Numbered from the stretch's first letter, positions 33,266 through 44,855 are shown. The stretch is DNA of 64,000 bases from Pyropia yezoensis (GCA_009829735.1 CM020620.1:15535186-15599185), one strand, 5' to 3'. A program made the numbers and translations. Notes: generated by a model not told the origin, from the sequence alone.

Positions 33266-35810
33266 AGCGACAGCAGCAGCAGCGGCGGGCGGCCCCGCGG
33301 GGGCGGCGGCGCCCCCCTTTGGCCCGTCGCCCGCGGTGGCGGCGGCGTTTCTCCACCCCGTCTGGGGGGGGGTGGGCGCGCCCGCGCTGGTCAAGCCCGC
33401 AACGACGACGGCGGCAACTGCGACGGCGGCGACGACGGCGTCGGCTGTGGCGGCGGGGTGGTTGTGCCGCTGCGGCGGCGGCGGCGGTGGTGGGGCGGCG
33501 GCTCCCGTAGCGGTGCCTGGCGGGCAGTGGGCGGGGCGCCCGCCCCCCGCCGCCGCGCCGGGTCGGGTGCGCGGGCTTAGCGGCGGCCGCTGCGGGCACG
33601 CGCGGCTGCTGCGACCACCACCGCGGGTGGGTGCCCGTCGGCGCCCCCACTCCACCCCACCCCCGCCCCCCCTGACCATGGGTGTCCCCCCGCCTGCGCG
33701 GCGGTTGGCCACCGCCCGCCTCGCCGCCGCCGCCGCGCAGGCCACCCGCCGGCTGCTGGCCACGACCGTCGTTGCGGCGGTAGCGGTGTTGAGCCGCCTC
33801 GCCGACCCGCTGACGGCGGTGTTGCTGGCGGCGGCCGCCGCCGCGGGCGCGGCGGTCGCCCACCTGTCGGCGGTGCGGCAGCGGCGGCGGCGGCTGGCCA
33901 ACGAGCGCCCGCTGGGGGCGGGCGCGTACGGGAGCTTTGGTGTTGGCTCCCCGTTTGGGGGGTCTGTCGACGAGGCGGTGGACGGGGCGGGGGAGAACGC
34001 CATGTGGCTCAACGCGAGCCTCAGGTCTGTGTGGCGGCTGCTGCGCAAGAGCACCGCCGCCCTCATTTCGACCGTCCTCCAGCCCGTCGTGGACGCGAGC
34101 GAGCTGCCGCCGCTGGTGTCGGGGGTGGCCATTGAGGGGCTCACGCTCGGCTCCCGTCCGCCGCTTGTGCGTGCCATCCGGCGGCTGCCCAGCCGGGCGC
34201 TCTCAGAGGTCCAGTTTCAGTTTGACATGCGGCTCATTGGCGACCTGGTCATGGACCTGTCTGTCGCGTTCACGATGCCTGGCGGTGCCCTCATCCGCAT
34301 CCCCGTGACCGTTCGGGACTTGGACATTTCGGCACGGGTGTGGGTCGGCTTCAACATGATTCCGCTAACGCCCTACGTGCGCTTTGTGCACTGGGCATTA
34401 CTGGAGCGGCCGACTGTGGGGATGGAGCTGAGCCTGGGCAAGCGGCTGCCCCTCACCGCCGTGCCGGTGCTGTCGTCCCTCATTCGCCGCATCCTGACGC
34501 GGGACGTGCCGAAAGCGTTCATGTTCCCCAAGACCGCTGTCATTGACTTGATGGCCGACAAAGACCCGCTGAGCAACCCCAGCGTTGACATGCCGGGCGC
34601 GAGTACAGTGGTCTGGCGGGGGCTGGAGGAGGTGTTTTCATCAGCAGACGACGAGGCGCGGGCGGCGGCTGCGGCTGGCGATCCAGAGGCGCTCAAAGAC
34701 TCCTTCCCGGCGCTCTATGGCCTGTTTGACTCGCTCGACCTGAACAACGATGGGAGCTTGTCCGTGACAGAGCTCCACGTTGGCCTCCGCGACTGGGGGC
34801 TGAGTACTACGGACGTTGGTGAGCTGGCTGCCCGCCTCGACGTGAATGGAGATGGGCAGGTTTCGTGGGCGGAGTTTGCGGCGGTGTGGCCCAAAATCCG
34901 CTCAGCCCTCGTCCCCGCCAGGTACGACGGCGTCATTGCCGGTGTTGTCTACCTCTGCGACGGAGTGCCCGTACCAACGGTTGGCCAGTCGGATGCGTAC
35001 GTGCGGCTGAGTGTGGGGTCTCAGGCTGTTACGACGAAGCGTGACAGCGAGACTGACACTCGCGGCCGTGGACGCGGGCGAGCCGTGTGGAACGAAAGCT
35101 TCGAGGTGCTCGTCGAGACGCCGTCGACAGCTGTGCTGGTTGTCGAGGTGTGTGAGGCCGCCACGTTTGCGCTGGGCGTGGGGTCCTTGCCGCCTCTGTC
35201 GCTGGCCGAGGTGGCCGCGGCCGCCGCGGTTGAAGGGTCTGCCCTACGGCCTGACTTGGGCAGCGGCGGGGCACAAGCAGACGATGGGGTGGCGCCTTCT
35301 GCGGCTGGTAACGCCGGCGGCGGTGACGGTGGCGGCAGCGGCATTGGCGGCTGGCGCTCCTCCGCGTCCGCCTCGGACGTGGTCACGCAGGCGCAGCAGC
35401 AGCGATACGTGGAGCGCTATGCGGATCGGGACGACACGTTCATGCTGCAGCGGCTGCTTCGGTGGCCTCGCCGCAAGAGGACGCCTGACCCGCTGCTGGG
35501 GTGGTCAGCAACCGAGCCGCCGTCACCGTCGCAGGATGGCGGCGAGGCTGGTGGCGGCGCTGCGCGGCCAACCATGCGGACGACCCCGTCTCTGTCGCCA
35601 CAGCCGGCGACCATTTCTGGCGACAGGGCACCCTCGCGACCTGCACAGGTGCGGGTGATTGCGAGAGGCTTTGTCCCAGTGGCCTCCCTTCGCGACAAGG
35701 GCGTCCAGCGGGTGTGGCTCGACCTGGTTCAGGGCGGGGGGCGGGTACGGCTGGCTCTGTCTTACGCCGCATTTGTCGATGCTGGGCTTGGACCCGAGGT
35801 GGCTGGGTGA
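33135..35810 (+). CDS. SMP / EF-hand / C2 membrane contact-site protein, 891 residues
   Basis: Uninterrupted frame. After a low-complexity N-terminus, residues 206-245 are hydrophobic (membrane anchor). Residues about 285-475 match the SMP lipid-transfer domain (WLNASLRSVW, PPLVSGVAIEGLTLGSRPPL, FDMRLIGDLVMDLSVAF, VGFNMIPLTPYVRFVHWALL). Two canonical EF-hand loops follow at 535-546 (DLNNDGSLSVTE) and 569-580 (DVNGDGQVSWAE). A C2 domain starts near 598 (QSDAYVRLSVGSQ, VWNESFEVLV) and its last strands (ARGFVPVASL, VWLDLV, VRLALSY) come only at 833-877, after a ~150-residue insert. SMP-C2 proteins of the extended synaptotagmin/plant SYT group tether ER to plasma membrane and move lipids. A second ATG at 33678 in better context (ACCATGG) would give 710 residues and keep the anchor. 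Confidence 0.85.
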
Positions 35811-37102
35811 GGCTGGTGCGGGCCAATGGGGGTCAGGGGAGCTTTGTGGTGAGGTTGAAGATATCGACGCGGGCCATTGTCATTGCCAACAGTCGACAGC
35901 CATGGGCCTTGTGCGTGTTCACGCCCTAGCCATGGGATTGGCGCCGGTGCAATGTGTGGCCAGCTCTCTCCACTGATGACGAGAGGGAGAGGGGGGGGAG
36001 GAGTGGCGGCTGCCCCCGTGGCATCAGGCCCGCCTTCGCAGGCTTTCCTATTTGCCCGCTGCTGCACGTGCCTGTCGTCGGCGGCGGTTTGTTCGAGGCG
36101 AGGTGGCGGCTTCGGACGTCCAGCTGCGTGTCTCAAGCCATAGTTCAAGACGGACAAGACCGAGGTGGACGTTGTGTCGCGGGTGAAGCCGCGTGTTAAG
36201 GCGGTTGCTGCCCTGACGGACGGGAAGCTGATGGTGTGGGAGGGCACGTGCAGGTGGAGGTGGCGGTGACGTCGTGGTTGCAAGCAGCATCCTTGTCGTC
36301 CCCGCCGACACGGTCCGCTGCCGGTGGCTGGGGTGGTGGTGGAGCGGCGGCAGCGGCGACCGCTCCTGCCGTCAGGCGATGTGCTGCGATGTGGTGCGCG
36401 CCCCGGCGACCACTGGCCACAGAGCGAGCCGTGGCGGCGTCGCGATTGTGTCAGTACTGGCGGTGATGCGCGTCTCGGCCACGGCTGCTGCGGCAGCGAG
36501 CGCACACCGTGGCGTCTGTCATGGCCACACCCGCCGGGCGCACCCGCCGGCAGTGGAGAGGGCGCGGACGTTGCCGACATGGCGAGGGCAACGGACAGCC
36601 AGGTGGCCGTCCCCCCTGTGCGTCCCGTGCGGGCCCCCTTTTTGGGAGCGTGGGTCAGTTGTGTGTCTGCTTCCTGGGCGGCTTGCAAAGGTCTGGGCGG
36701 CGGCAACGGTCCCTGGAACGGCGGTTGCGCAGCACGGGTAGGTGCAGACAGCGGTGGCAGGGAAGAGGGGACGACTGCTGCAGCGGCGGGGTCAGCTCTC
36801 GCGACGGTGACCTCGGGAGCGGATGGCGGGGTGGGTGTCCCGGTCGTGCCGGATGCAGCGGACGGGAGGAGGCCGCAGCTGCCCCCTCTGCCACTGCCGC
36901 CCGGCTGCTAACGCGCTCATCGCTAGCAGCCCCTCTGGCTGCCGCGACACACCCGCCGACCCATTCTCACTTGCGCGGCGTCGTCTCCCGCCCAGCTGGC
37001 GGCCCGCGCGGGCGCTGCACCGAGTGATGGGCGCATGACCCCACTGTGCTGAGCGGCATTGCCCATGATGGGTGCGGCGGCTGGCCAACGGAGTCAGCGA
37101 AC
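35811..37102. other. Intergenic region, nothing recognised
   Basis: Frames on both strands are open but show no domain, splice pattern or good start. It lies between the 3' ends of the SMP gene and the antenna gene, which converge. Confidence 0.5.
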
Positions 37103-37124
37103 CGACCGCGGTCGACCGCGGTCG
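37103..37124. repeat. 22-bp perfect palindrome made of a duplicated palindrome
   Basis: The core GACCGCGGTCGACCGCGGTC is two adjacent copies of the palindromic 10-mer GACCGCGGTC and is palindromic as a whole, extended by one C/G pair. Confidence 0.85.
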
Positions 37125-37131
37125 TTGCGCG

Positions 37132-37172
37132 GAGAGCGGTGCTCCGACCAGAGCGGTCGGAGCATCGCTCTC
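37132..37172. repeat. 18-bp hairpin (one mismatch) plus third partial copy
   Basis: GAGAGCGGTGCTCCGACC pairs with GGTCGGAGCATCGCTCTC around AGAGC. A third related arm (GGTCGGAGCACCGCCCTCTC) lies at 37209-37228, so alternative foldings are possible. It sits about 360 bp beyond the antenna gene's stop codon. Confidence 0.75.
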
Positions 37173-37534
37173 GATGGTACCGCTGTAGTCGGTAGTAGGC
37201 GGCCCACTGGTCGGAGCACCGCCCTCTCATGTCGACTTCGTACTGCCTGTGGACCCAGCATTAGTGAGCAGGATTGAGACGCGGTGCATTGGCGTATTCA
37301 CGAGAGAAACAATATATGAAGCAAAAGACAGAAAAAAAAACTGGGTCTCTTCGAGGCACCCCTCGCCGCAGCTGAGGTGCGGCAGGCACCTGCCAACGGG
37401 TCTTCCATCAGCAATACAATGGGGATGACGAGGCCATATTCTCACACACAGCAGCACGCTAACCCCCCGAAAGTGGTGACGCACAGGCCATCAACACCAT
37501 ACCAGGCACAGGGCAACGAGCGCACATGAAGCGC

Positions 37535-38700
37535 TTAGAAGGGGTAGTCGCCGCCGATGAACTGCCCAGACTGGATCTGGGAGATCGGGCCCTGGTGGGT
37601 GATAAGCGCGTGGTGGATCATCCCGCCGCAGCCAATCATGGCGAGGCGCCCGTTCTTCACCTCAGACAGCGCGAATCTCTTGCGCGCCGACTCGTTCTTG
37701 GACAGGCCAAGCGGGTCAAAGCCAAAGTCACCGGCGGCCGCCGACGGGTTGTAGGTGATCTTCTGGTACGAAATGGCCTCCAGGACGACCATGAAGAGAA
37801 CAATCTGCGCAATCGGCGCGAAGCCCACCGACGGCACCGCCGCAAGAGGGTTGGTCTGCGCGTAGGCAGGGTTGGGCAGGTGATAGAACTCGGGGAAAAT
37901 CATGCCCAGAGCGCCAAGCATGGCAATCCTGCAGTGCTTGAGCTCAGCCTCAGCCAGCCTGTACAGCACCAACCGGCAAAAACAGGCAGACGAAAAACAG
38001 CAACGTGCAAGTTGAATAAATCGATTGTGAGACAGATGCTCAAACGGGTATCGTACTCGGGCATGGCAACCTCACACCTTGCACGAAAACCACAAGAGTT
38101 CTCCAAGAGGAAGAGACAAGTAAGCAAACAGGGACACAGCGCGGGCAACGTACCACTTGAGGTCAAAGGCGCCGGAGAAGCCGAGCGGGTCGAAGCCCAC
38201 ATCTGCACGACACACACGGGCCAGAAGAACCACAAAAAGCGAGATGAGCAATCCGTCGCAAGAAAGAAAGAGAGCAGGCTGTCAATGTCTGCAACCGTGC
38301 ACAGTTCACCAGTCTCCCAGTGTGTCCATAGCGCTCCAAGCGGTCACCCGCACGCCCGCACACTCTGCATGCTACCATGACCCATTCACGCTCCCAAATG
38401 CCAATCCGCCCAGGGAGGTATCCTCACGCATGCGCCCCCCGATGGACCAAACCTTCTCGCCCCTCATTCTCCCATGTCACGCAGGCATCGCGTACCGCCA
38501 GCATAAGCCTTATCGAGCGTCGCCGGGCGCTCCCAGAAGGGCACCGACTTGCTCGCCTCGGCGCGGATGGTAGTGTCGATCTTCGCGGCGGCCGGCGCAA
38601 CGGCGGCGCGCACAAAGCGCGCGCCCGCAAACGTCGACTGCGTAGATCCGCCCACGCGGGGCGTCGCCACGCTCAGGCTCACGGCCGAGACGAACGCCAT
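37535..38700 (-). CDS. Light-harvesting chlorophyll-binding antenna protein, LHCR type (3 exons, 225 residues)
   Basis: Exons 38700-38496, 38202-38154 and 37958-37535. Introns have GTACGC/GTACGT donors and GTGCAG/TACAG acceptors, and the phases (1 then 2) join to DVGFDPLGFSGAFDLKWL, the conserved entry to helix 1. The N-terminus (MAFVSAVSLSVATPRVGGST, rich in Ser/Ala/Arg) is a plastid transit peptide ending near TTIRAEASK. Chlorophyll-binding helices carry ELKHCRIAML (Glu90, His93, Arg95) and EVKNGRLAMI (Glu184, Asn187, Arg189), with a second FDPLGL motif at 165. It binds chlorophyll a in the thylakoid and feeds photosystem I in red algae. The single transit peptide fits a primary plastid. 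It is divergent from the amylase gene and shares about 1 kb of upstream DNA with it. Confidence 0.92.
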
Positions 38701-39700
38701 CGTGACGGGTGCAAGGGGAAATGGGCGCGGGGGTTGAGGGAGAGTGCGTTGCTCAGTGGATGGCGAGCGCGGCAGGCCGGAAGAGGGGGCGGCGGCGGTG
38801 AGGTGCAGGGCGATGAGGTCGAGGGTGGCGGGGTGGCGGCTGAGAGCGGTGTGTGGCCGCGAAGCAAGAAGAGGAGTTGGCCGGTGGGGCCCCGAGGTCA
38901 CATCCCGACAGGGTCGTCCCGGGCGATCCCAGCGCCGAGCCAATCGGACGTGCAACTCCCGGTCCCTGCGTTGGTGCGCGCGCGGGTTCCCTCCCCACGA
39001 GAGCAATCCGCGCTCGTTCGCGGCGTGGGGCGGAGCTCTGCGGAGATCGACAGCAAGCCCACTCCTGCGACGGGATTGGCCAAGCCAGGTCCACCAAGAT
39101 GGCGCGGAACGACTGAGCGCGATTGGGCAGTATGCAAACACAACTGTTTGAAAGTACACTCTCGCTTACATAATTTTCCAAGGATTAACGTATTTTCGAG
39201 TCCGAGTGACCTTTTCGTGGTGTGCTGTACAATACATTGTACAATATGCAATAATTTAAGTACATGCGCACGTTAATGATATGTACGAGGGGCAAGAGAG
39301 AGAGGTATGTAGTCCCTGCCGCTCCTGTTTGCGGGGGGGGAGGGGGGGTGGGGGGGGGTGGAAGGGGGGGAGGAAGACCACGTCGACGTCGGCCTACGAC
39401 CGCGGAAACCCGCTGGTCTGGTTGAACGCCCCCCACCACCTTCCTGCGACCGCCCCGACCACCGCCCCCACAACCGCGTCCATAACCGGCCCCCCCAACT
39501 GCCCCCCCCCGCCTTCCCACCTCTCTCCCCCCCCCCTTCCCACCCTCGCTCCCCCCCCCCACCCCCCCCCTCCCCCCCCCCCACCGTCATCACCCACCCC
39601 CTGCAGGTTCCGCTCTGTTCCCCCCCCCTGCACGTCCCGCCGCGTAGGATCGCCTGCCCGCCCCGCGACGGCCACTGCGGCGGCGGCGGCGGCGGCGGCC
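38701..39700. promoter_or_regulatory. Divergent promoter region between antenna and amylase genes
   Basis: Contains an AT-rich island (about 39140-39290), rare in this window, with the 8-bp inverted repeat TGTACAAT-AC-ATTGTACA at 39226-39243. No canonical TATA box at a convincing distance was found for either gene. The plus-strand frame is open from 39281 into the amylase, but its Pro-rich translation is not protein-like. Confidence 0.4.
39336..39372 (+). promoter_or_regulatory. G-quadruplex-like G tract upstream of amylase
   Basis: Four or more runs of seven to nine G separated by single A/T/C bases or short linkers, on the coding strand of the amylase and about 330 bp upstream of its ATG. 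Quadruplex formation is inferred from sequence only. Confidence 0.4.
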
Positions 39701-41761
39701 ATGGCCGCTGACGGGGCGGCGGCGCAGGCGGCCGCCACTGCCGCCGAGGCGGACCGCAACGGTGTGCTGCTGCAGGTCTTTCCATGGGAGCCCGCGCCCG
39801 GCCGCCGCGGCGGTGGCGGCGGGGACGGCGGCGGCGGCGGCGGCGGGCTGTGGCGGCACCTGGCAGACGGTGGGGCGGCGGCGTTTGCCGCCGCGGGCTT
39901 TACCGCCCTGTGGCTGCCACCGGCGGTCAAGGGCTTTTGTGGTGACCGGGATACGGGCTACGGGGTCTATGACCTGTACGACCTGGGTGAGTTTTCCCAG
40001 CGGGGGTCCGTCCGCACCAAGTACGGGACACGGGCGGAGCTGCTGGCGGCGGTGGCGGCGGCGCACGCGGCGGGCGTGCGGGTGGTGGCGGACACGGTGC
40101 TGGGCCACCGGCTGGGCGCCGACGCGCCGCAGCGGGTCACCGCCACCCCCTACGCCGACGCCGACCGGACCGTGGTGGCGGGGCGGCCGCGCAAGATCCT
40201 GGCGCACACCAAGTTCACCTGCCCCGGCCGGGCTGGCCGGTACAGCGGCTTTGTGTGGAACGCCCACGCCTTTACGTCGGTGGACGTGGACGGTGGGCGC
40301 CGCGGGGGGCGGCGGGAGCACCCCCCGCGGGTGTACCTCATTGAGGGGCATGCCTTTGCGGGGGGGGTGTCGACGGAGCGGGGCAACTATGACCACCTGA
40401 TGGGGGCCAACGTGGACCTGGGCCGCCCGCCGGTCGTGGCAGAGCTGCTGTCCTGGGGGCACTGGTTCACCGCCACGACGGGGGTGGACGGCTACCGGCT
40501 GGACGCGGTCAAGCATATGGACGCCCCCTTTTACGCCGACGTCTGGCTCCCGGCCATGCGCGCCGCCGCCGCCTCGCCGGCACGCATCGCCACGGCAGCC
40601 GGGCCACCACCGCCGCCGCCGCTGCCGGCCGCCGCGGCGGGGGAGGCGGCCGGCGGCGGCGGCGGCGACAGCGTGGCCGCCACCGTCGGGGGTGCGTGCC
40701 TCGTGGACGCCCCCCCGCCCCCGCTATTTGCCGTTGCCGAGTACTGGTCCCCCGACGTGCGCGTCCTCACCGCCTACCTTGCCGCCACCCACCACAGCGT
40801 CGCCCTCTTTGACGTGCCCCTCCACGGGCGCTTTGCCGCCGCCGCCGCCGCCGGCCACTGTGCCGCCAGTGGGGGTGCCGGCAGCGGCGGCCGCAGCCGC
40901 CGCGCCGCGGCGACGGCGGCGACGCCGCCCGCCGACCTGACCACCCTCCTCGACGGCACGCTCGTGGCGGCCGCCCCCGCCCACGCGGTGACGTTTGTGG
41001 AAAACCACGACACCGTGGCGGGGGCGGCGCTGGCGTCGCCCGTGGCGGGGTGGTTCAAGCCCCTGGCGTACGCGCTCATCCTGCTGCGCGCCGCCGGCCT
41101 GCCGTGTGTGTACCTGCCCGACTGGGAGGGGGGGGAGGGGGGGGGGGGGGCGGCCCTGCCGGCCATCCTGGCCGTGCTGCTCCGCGTGCGCCGGCTGTAC
41201 GCGTACGGGGCGCAGGTGGATTACTTTGGGGGTGGACGCGGGGAGCCGTCGGTGGCGGCCAACGGCGGCGGCGGCGGCGGCAGTGGCGGCGGCGGCGGCG
41301 TCGACCGTGGCCCCATCGACGGCGGCGTCGATGACAGCGCATCGGTGGGCGGCGTGGACGCTGCCGACAAGAGCAGGGCCGGTGAGCCCCCAGCCAGCGG
41401 GCACGACGCGCGCGGCGCCGCAGACACAGACGCTCCCGCCGCGGCCGCCGCCGCCCCGGTCCCCGCCGGGGACAGACCCGACGCGCCCCCCACCACCGCG
41501 GGCCGGAACGGCACCCCCGGCGGTGGGCGCGCCCCCCCCCCCCCCCAGACGCAGACCGCCTGCCCGGCGGGCGGCACCTCATTGGGTGGACCCGGCGCGG
41601 CGTCGCCGGCGCCGCCCCCCGGGGCGTGGCGGTGGTGCTCAGCAGCGGCGCCACTGGCGCGGTGTGGATGCGGGCGGCGGGTGGGGCCACCTACCGCCTC
41701 GTCACTGTGGCCGCGGTCGCCGCGCGGGACGCGGGCGGGGCCGCCGCCAGCGGCATCGCCA

Positions 41762-41795
<34 letters not shown>

Positions 41796-41880
41796 GCGGG
41801 TGCTGCGCGTCGCCGCTGACGGCTGGGCGGCCTTCCCGGTGGCGGCCCGGTCCGTTGCGGTGTGGGTGCAGGACCCGTGA
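39701..41880 (+). CDS. GH13 alpha-amylase (liquefying, bacterial/GH13_5-like)
   Basis: ATG at 39701 in GCCATGG context. The four GH13 motifs are present: region I DTVLGHR (Asp131), region II GVDGYRLDAVKH (nucleophile Asp268), region III FAVAEYW (acid Glu347), region IV FVENHD (Asp437). WFKPLAYALILLRAAGLPCVY follows. The C-terminal beta domain (HLIGWTRRG, VAVVLSSG, ending SVAVWVQDP) is in another frame, reached by an intron ending in a C14 tract plus AG at 41548. The donor is either GTGAGC at 41382 (670 residues, keeping a Gly-rich linker) or GTGGAC at 41232 (620 residues, joining DYFG directly to DADRLPGG as in relatives); both are phase 1. It hydrolyses internal alpha-1,4 bonds of starch. 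No signal or transit peptide is apparent, consistent with cytosolic starch of red algae. It has low-complexity inserts at 301-325 and 380-410. Confidence 0.9.
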
Positions 41881-42643
41881 GCGGGGGGGGACTCGGGGAC
41901 GGGACGGCATGGGGGGCGGGTGGGGGGGGGTGGGGGAGGATGGCGGAGGGGGGGGGGGAGGGGGCAGGCGGCCCAAGAGTCGCCCGCGAGAGACGACCGC
42001 GCGCGGGTCCCCCCCCAGCCGCCAGACGCCGCCGCCACGCCCGTCGCACCCACCCACCCCACACACCCCGCCCACCATCTCGCCGTTGGCGGTGGCGACA
42101 GTTGCGGGTCGGGCGTCTGCGCAGCCGCGCCCCGTACTGTACTGTACAGGGGGAGGGCGAGCCGGCGGCGGCCGACGGGGGTTGTGCCTGCCGCGGCGGC
42201 CAACCCCCCCTCCCTCCCCTCCCCCCGCCTCGGCCCTTTCCAGCCGTCGCGGCGTGTGCTGTGCCGGCCGCGGGGTGTCCTCCCCGGTACCCGCCGCCGC
42301 GGCAGACGCGGGCCAGACGGGGAGGTGGACGGGCGGACGGGCGCGGGCGGGCGGGCGGGCACAGACCGCCTCGTACCTACCGGTCGCGGTGGTCAAGAAG
42401 AGAACAAAACACGACGCGGGGTGCGCGCGCGGCGCGCCGGGCGCGCGGCCGCCACAAACCCGGCCGCCCGGCCGCCCTGCCGACCTATGCAGTCGCCCGT
42501 CCCCACTCCCCCGCTCACCCTCTGCGGCGGCAGCCTGCCTGCCTGCCTCCCTCCCCCCACCAAGTCCCCCCGCCAAAGGCTGCCACCTCCGCGCCAACCC
42601 CCCCCCCCCCCCGCGCCCCCCCACCACCCCCGGCACACCACGC
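41881..42643. other. Intergenic region between convergent genes
   Basis: Runs of G and C with Pro/Arg-rich frames only. Contains CGTACTGTACTGTACAGG at about 42133, a small CTGTA repeat. No gene is supported. Confidence 0.5.
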
Positions 42644-42954
42644 CTACGGACCGGTGGACGGGCCGCCCCCCAGCACTTGCCGCCGCACCGCCCCCCCCTC
42701 CCCCTCCCTCGCCGCGGCGGGCACCTCGGCCTGCATGTATTCGCTCACCGCCCGCAGCACGCCCGCCACGTAGTGCTGCTCCCGCCGCTCCGCGTGGAGC
42801 ACCTCCCGCACCGCCGCCGCCGTCGCTGCCGCCGCCGCCGCCGCCGACGCGGGTGCCGCGACGGTGCCCGCCGCCGCCGCGGCGGCGGCCGCCGCCGCCG
42901 CGTCGACCACCGCCGACGGGGGCGTGATGGCCGGCGGCGGGGGCAGGGGGGGCA

Positions 42955-42996
<42 letters not shown>

Positions 42997-44855
42997 CGGG
43001 GGGGCACCCTGCCCCCCGCCCCGCCGCGGCCATGGCGGTGGCGGTGGCGGTGGCGGCGGCGGTGGCTGCCGCCCGGCGGGCGGGCGCGTCGGCCAGGTGG
43101 GCGAGCGCCCGAAGGAGCGCGTGGGTGGCCGCGTGGGTGCTCGCCTGCACCGCCGCCAGGGTGGCGAGCTCCTTGGAGATGACCCCGGGAGGGGGGGGGG
43201 GGGGGGGGCGGCGGCGGCGGCACCGGGGGGGGGGGGGGGGGCGCCGCTGCGGGGGGGGGCGCCGCCGCCGCCGGCCGCCACGCTGCCCGGCAAGCCGCCG
43301 CCACCGCCGCCACGCGGGGGGGGGCGGGGCGGGCCGGCGGCGCCGCGGCGGGCGCGGCGCCGCGGTGCGGCGGCGCCCGGCCGCCCGCCGTTGCCGCCGC
43401 CGCCGCCGCCGCCGCGGCCGACGCCACCGCCGGCGGCCGCGCCGCCGCGGTCACGGCCGGCCGGCCGGCGGGACGCGCCGCCGGCGCCGGCGCCGGCGCC
43501 GGCGCCGGCGCCGCCGACGCCGCTGACGCCGCGGCGGCGGTGGCGGCGGCGGTGCGCTCGCCCGCCGCGGCGGCGGCGGCGCGCTCGTGGGCGGCCGCGG
43601 CGGTCGCGGCCGCGGCGGTCGCGGCGGTGGCCACCGCCGCCGCCGTCGCGGCCGCGCGGCGCGCCTCCTCCCGCCTCACCCGCAGGGCGGCGGCGGTACC
43701 TGCCGCCGCCGCCGCCGCTGCTGCCGTCGCCGTCGCGGCCGACGCCGTCGCCGACGCCGTCGCCGGCGCGCCCGCGCGCCCGCCGGCCGCAGACGCCGGC
43801 GTCAGCGGCGGCAGTGGCGACGGGCGGGTGCCGAGCACGTCAGTGGCCGCCCAGTGGGCGCGGCGGGCCGCCCCAATGGACGCCGCGTGGGCGGCCGCGG
43901 CCGCGGCGGCCGCCGCGTCTCGCCGGCCAGACGCTGCCGCCGCCGCCACCGCCGCCGGCGTGCGGGGGGGTTGCGTGGGGGTGGTGGCCGCCGCCGCCGG
44001 GTTTAGCCGCCGCCGCTGGGGCGGGCCCTGCCCGCCGCCACTCGCCGGCGCGCCGCCGCCGGAGGGGAGGGCGGGCCGCTTGAGGGGCGCCCCCGCGGGG
44101 CGGCGCCCCGCGGCGGCGGCGGCGGCGGCGGCGGCGGCCGCCCCCCGCGCCGCCTGCGCCGCCGGCCGCCACCCCGCCGGCCGTGGCGCCAGCGGCCGCG
44201 CGGCGGGCGGCACGGGGCGGACCGCCGGCGGGGCCACTGGCCGCCCGCCGACAGCGACCACGCCGGGGGTGGCCGCCCCGCCGACGGCCCACCGCGCGCC
44301 GCTGCCGGCGGGCGGGCAGACGGCACCGGGGCGGGCGGCAGCGCCGACCCGGGGCTTGACGTCTGCTGCTGCCGTGGAGACGGCCGCAGCGGGGACGCCG
44401 CGCGGCGGCGGCGGCGGCGGCCCGCCCGCGGCGGCGGCGGGCCGCTCCGCCTTGACCCCCGGCGGTGGCACGCCCGCGGCGGGTCGCTCCGCCTTGACCC
44501 GCGGCACGCCGTGCCGCCGCTTGACGTCCCCGGTGGGGGTGGTGGTGGTGGCGTCACCGCCGCCGCCGCCGCCGCCGCGGCCGCCGCCGCCGTCGCCAAA
44601 GCCGGCAGAGACGCGCCGCCGGAGTGGGCGGAAGGACAGCTCCATAAAGGGCGGGCGGGGGAGCACCCGGGGGGTGTCCGTCGTGGTCACCTCCCCCCCC
44701 TTGCCCTCCCCGTCCGCGGCAGCGTCGGCCTTGGCCTTGACAACGCCCGCCAGGGGGGCGGCCGCCGCCTCCCGCTGCGACGCGGTCGCCCGTAGGGCCA
44801 GGATGCTGGCGTGCATCGCCGCGCGGGACGCCCAGTGGGCGTCGTCCGACTCCAT
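42644..44855 (-). CDS. Long Ala/Pro-rich protein of unknown function (one homopolymer frameshift)
   Basis: ATG at 44855 (MESDDAHWASRAAMHASILA) begins a frame with ordinary N-terminal sequence and basic patches (RPLRRRVSAGF, KRRHGVPRVKAERP repeated as GVKAERP), then long Ala, Pro and Arg stretches including a second AHWA segment (ARRAHWAATDVLG). At the 18-nt G run 43191-43208 (poly-Pro in the protein) the sensible frame changes to GVISKELATLAAVQASTH and runs to the stop at 42644 (HYVAGVLRAVSEYMQAEVPA). One nucleotide fewer in that run would give 736 residues. The frame change is therefore probably a length error in the run, or an allelic indel. The composition suggests a nuclear or disordered protein; no domain recognised. 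Its 3' end converges on the amylase gene. Confidence 0.55.

Noticed and set aside
39281..44083. A single 1600-residue plus-strand protein containing the amylase
   Set aside because: The amylase C-terminus lies in another frame after an intron, and the remainder reads antisense to the Ala/Pro-rich gene. The N-terminal 140 residues are Pro-rich 5' sequence.
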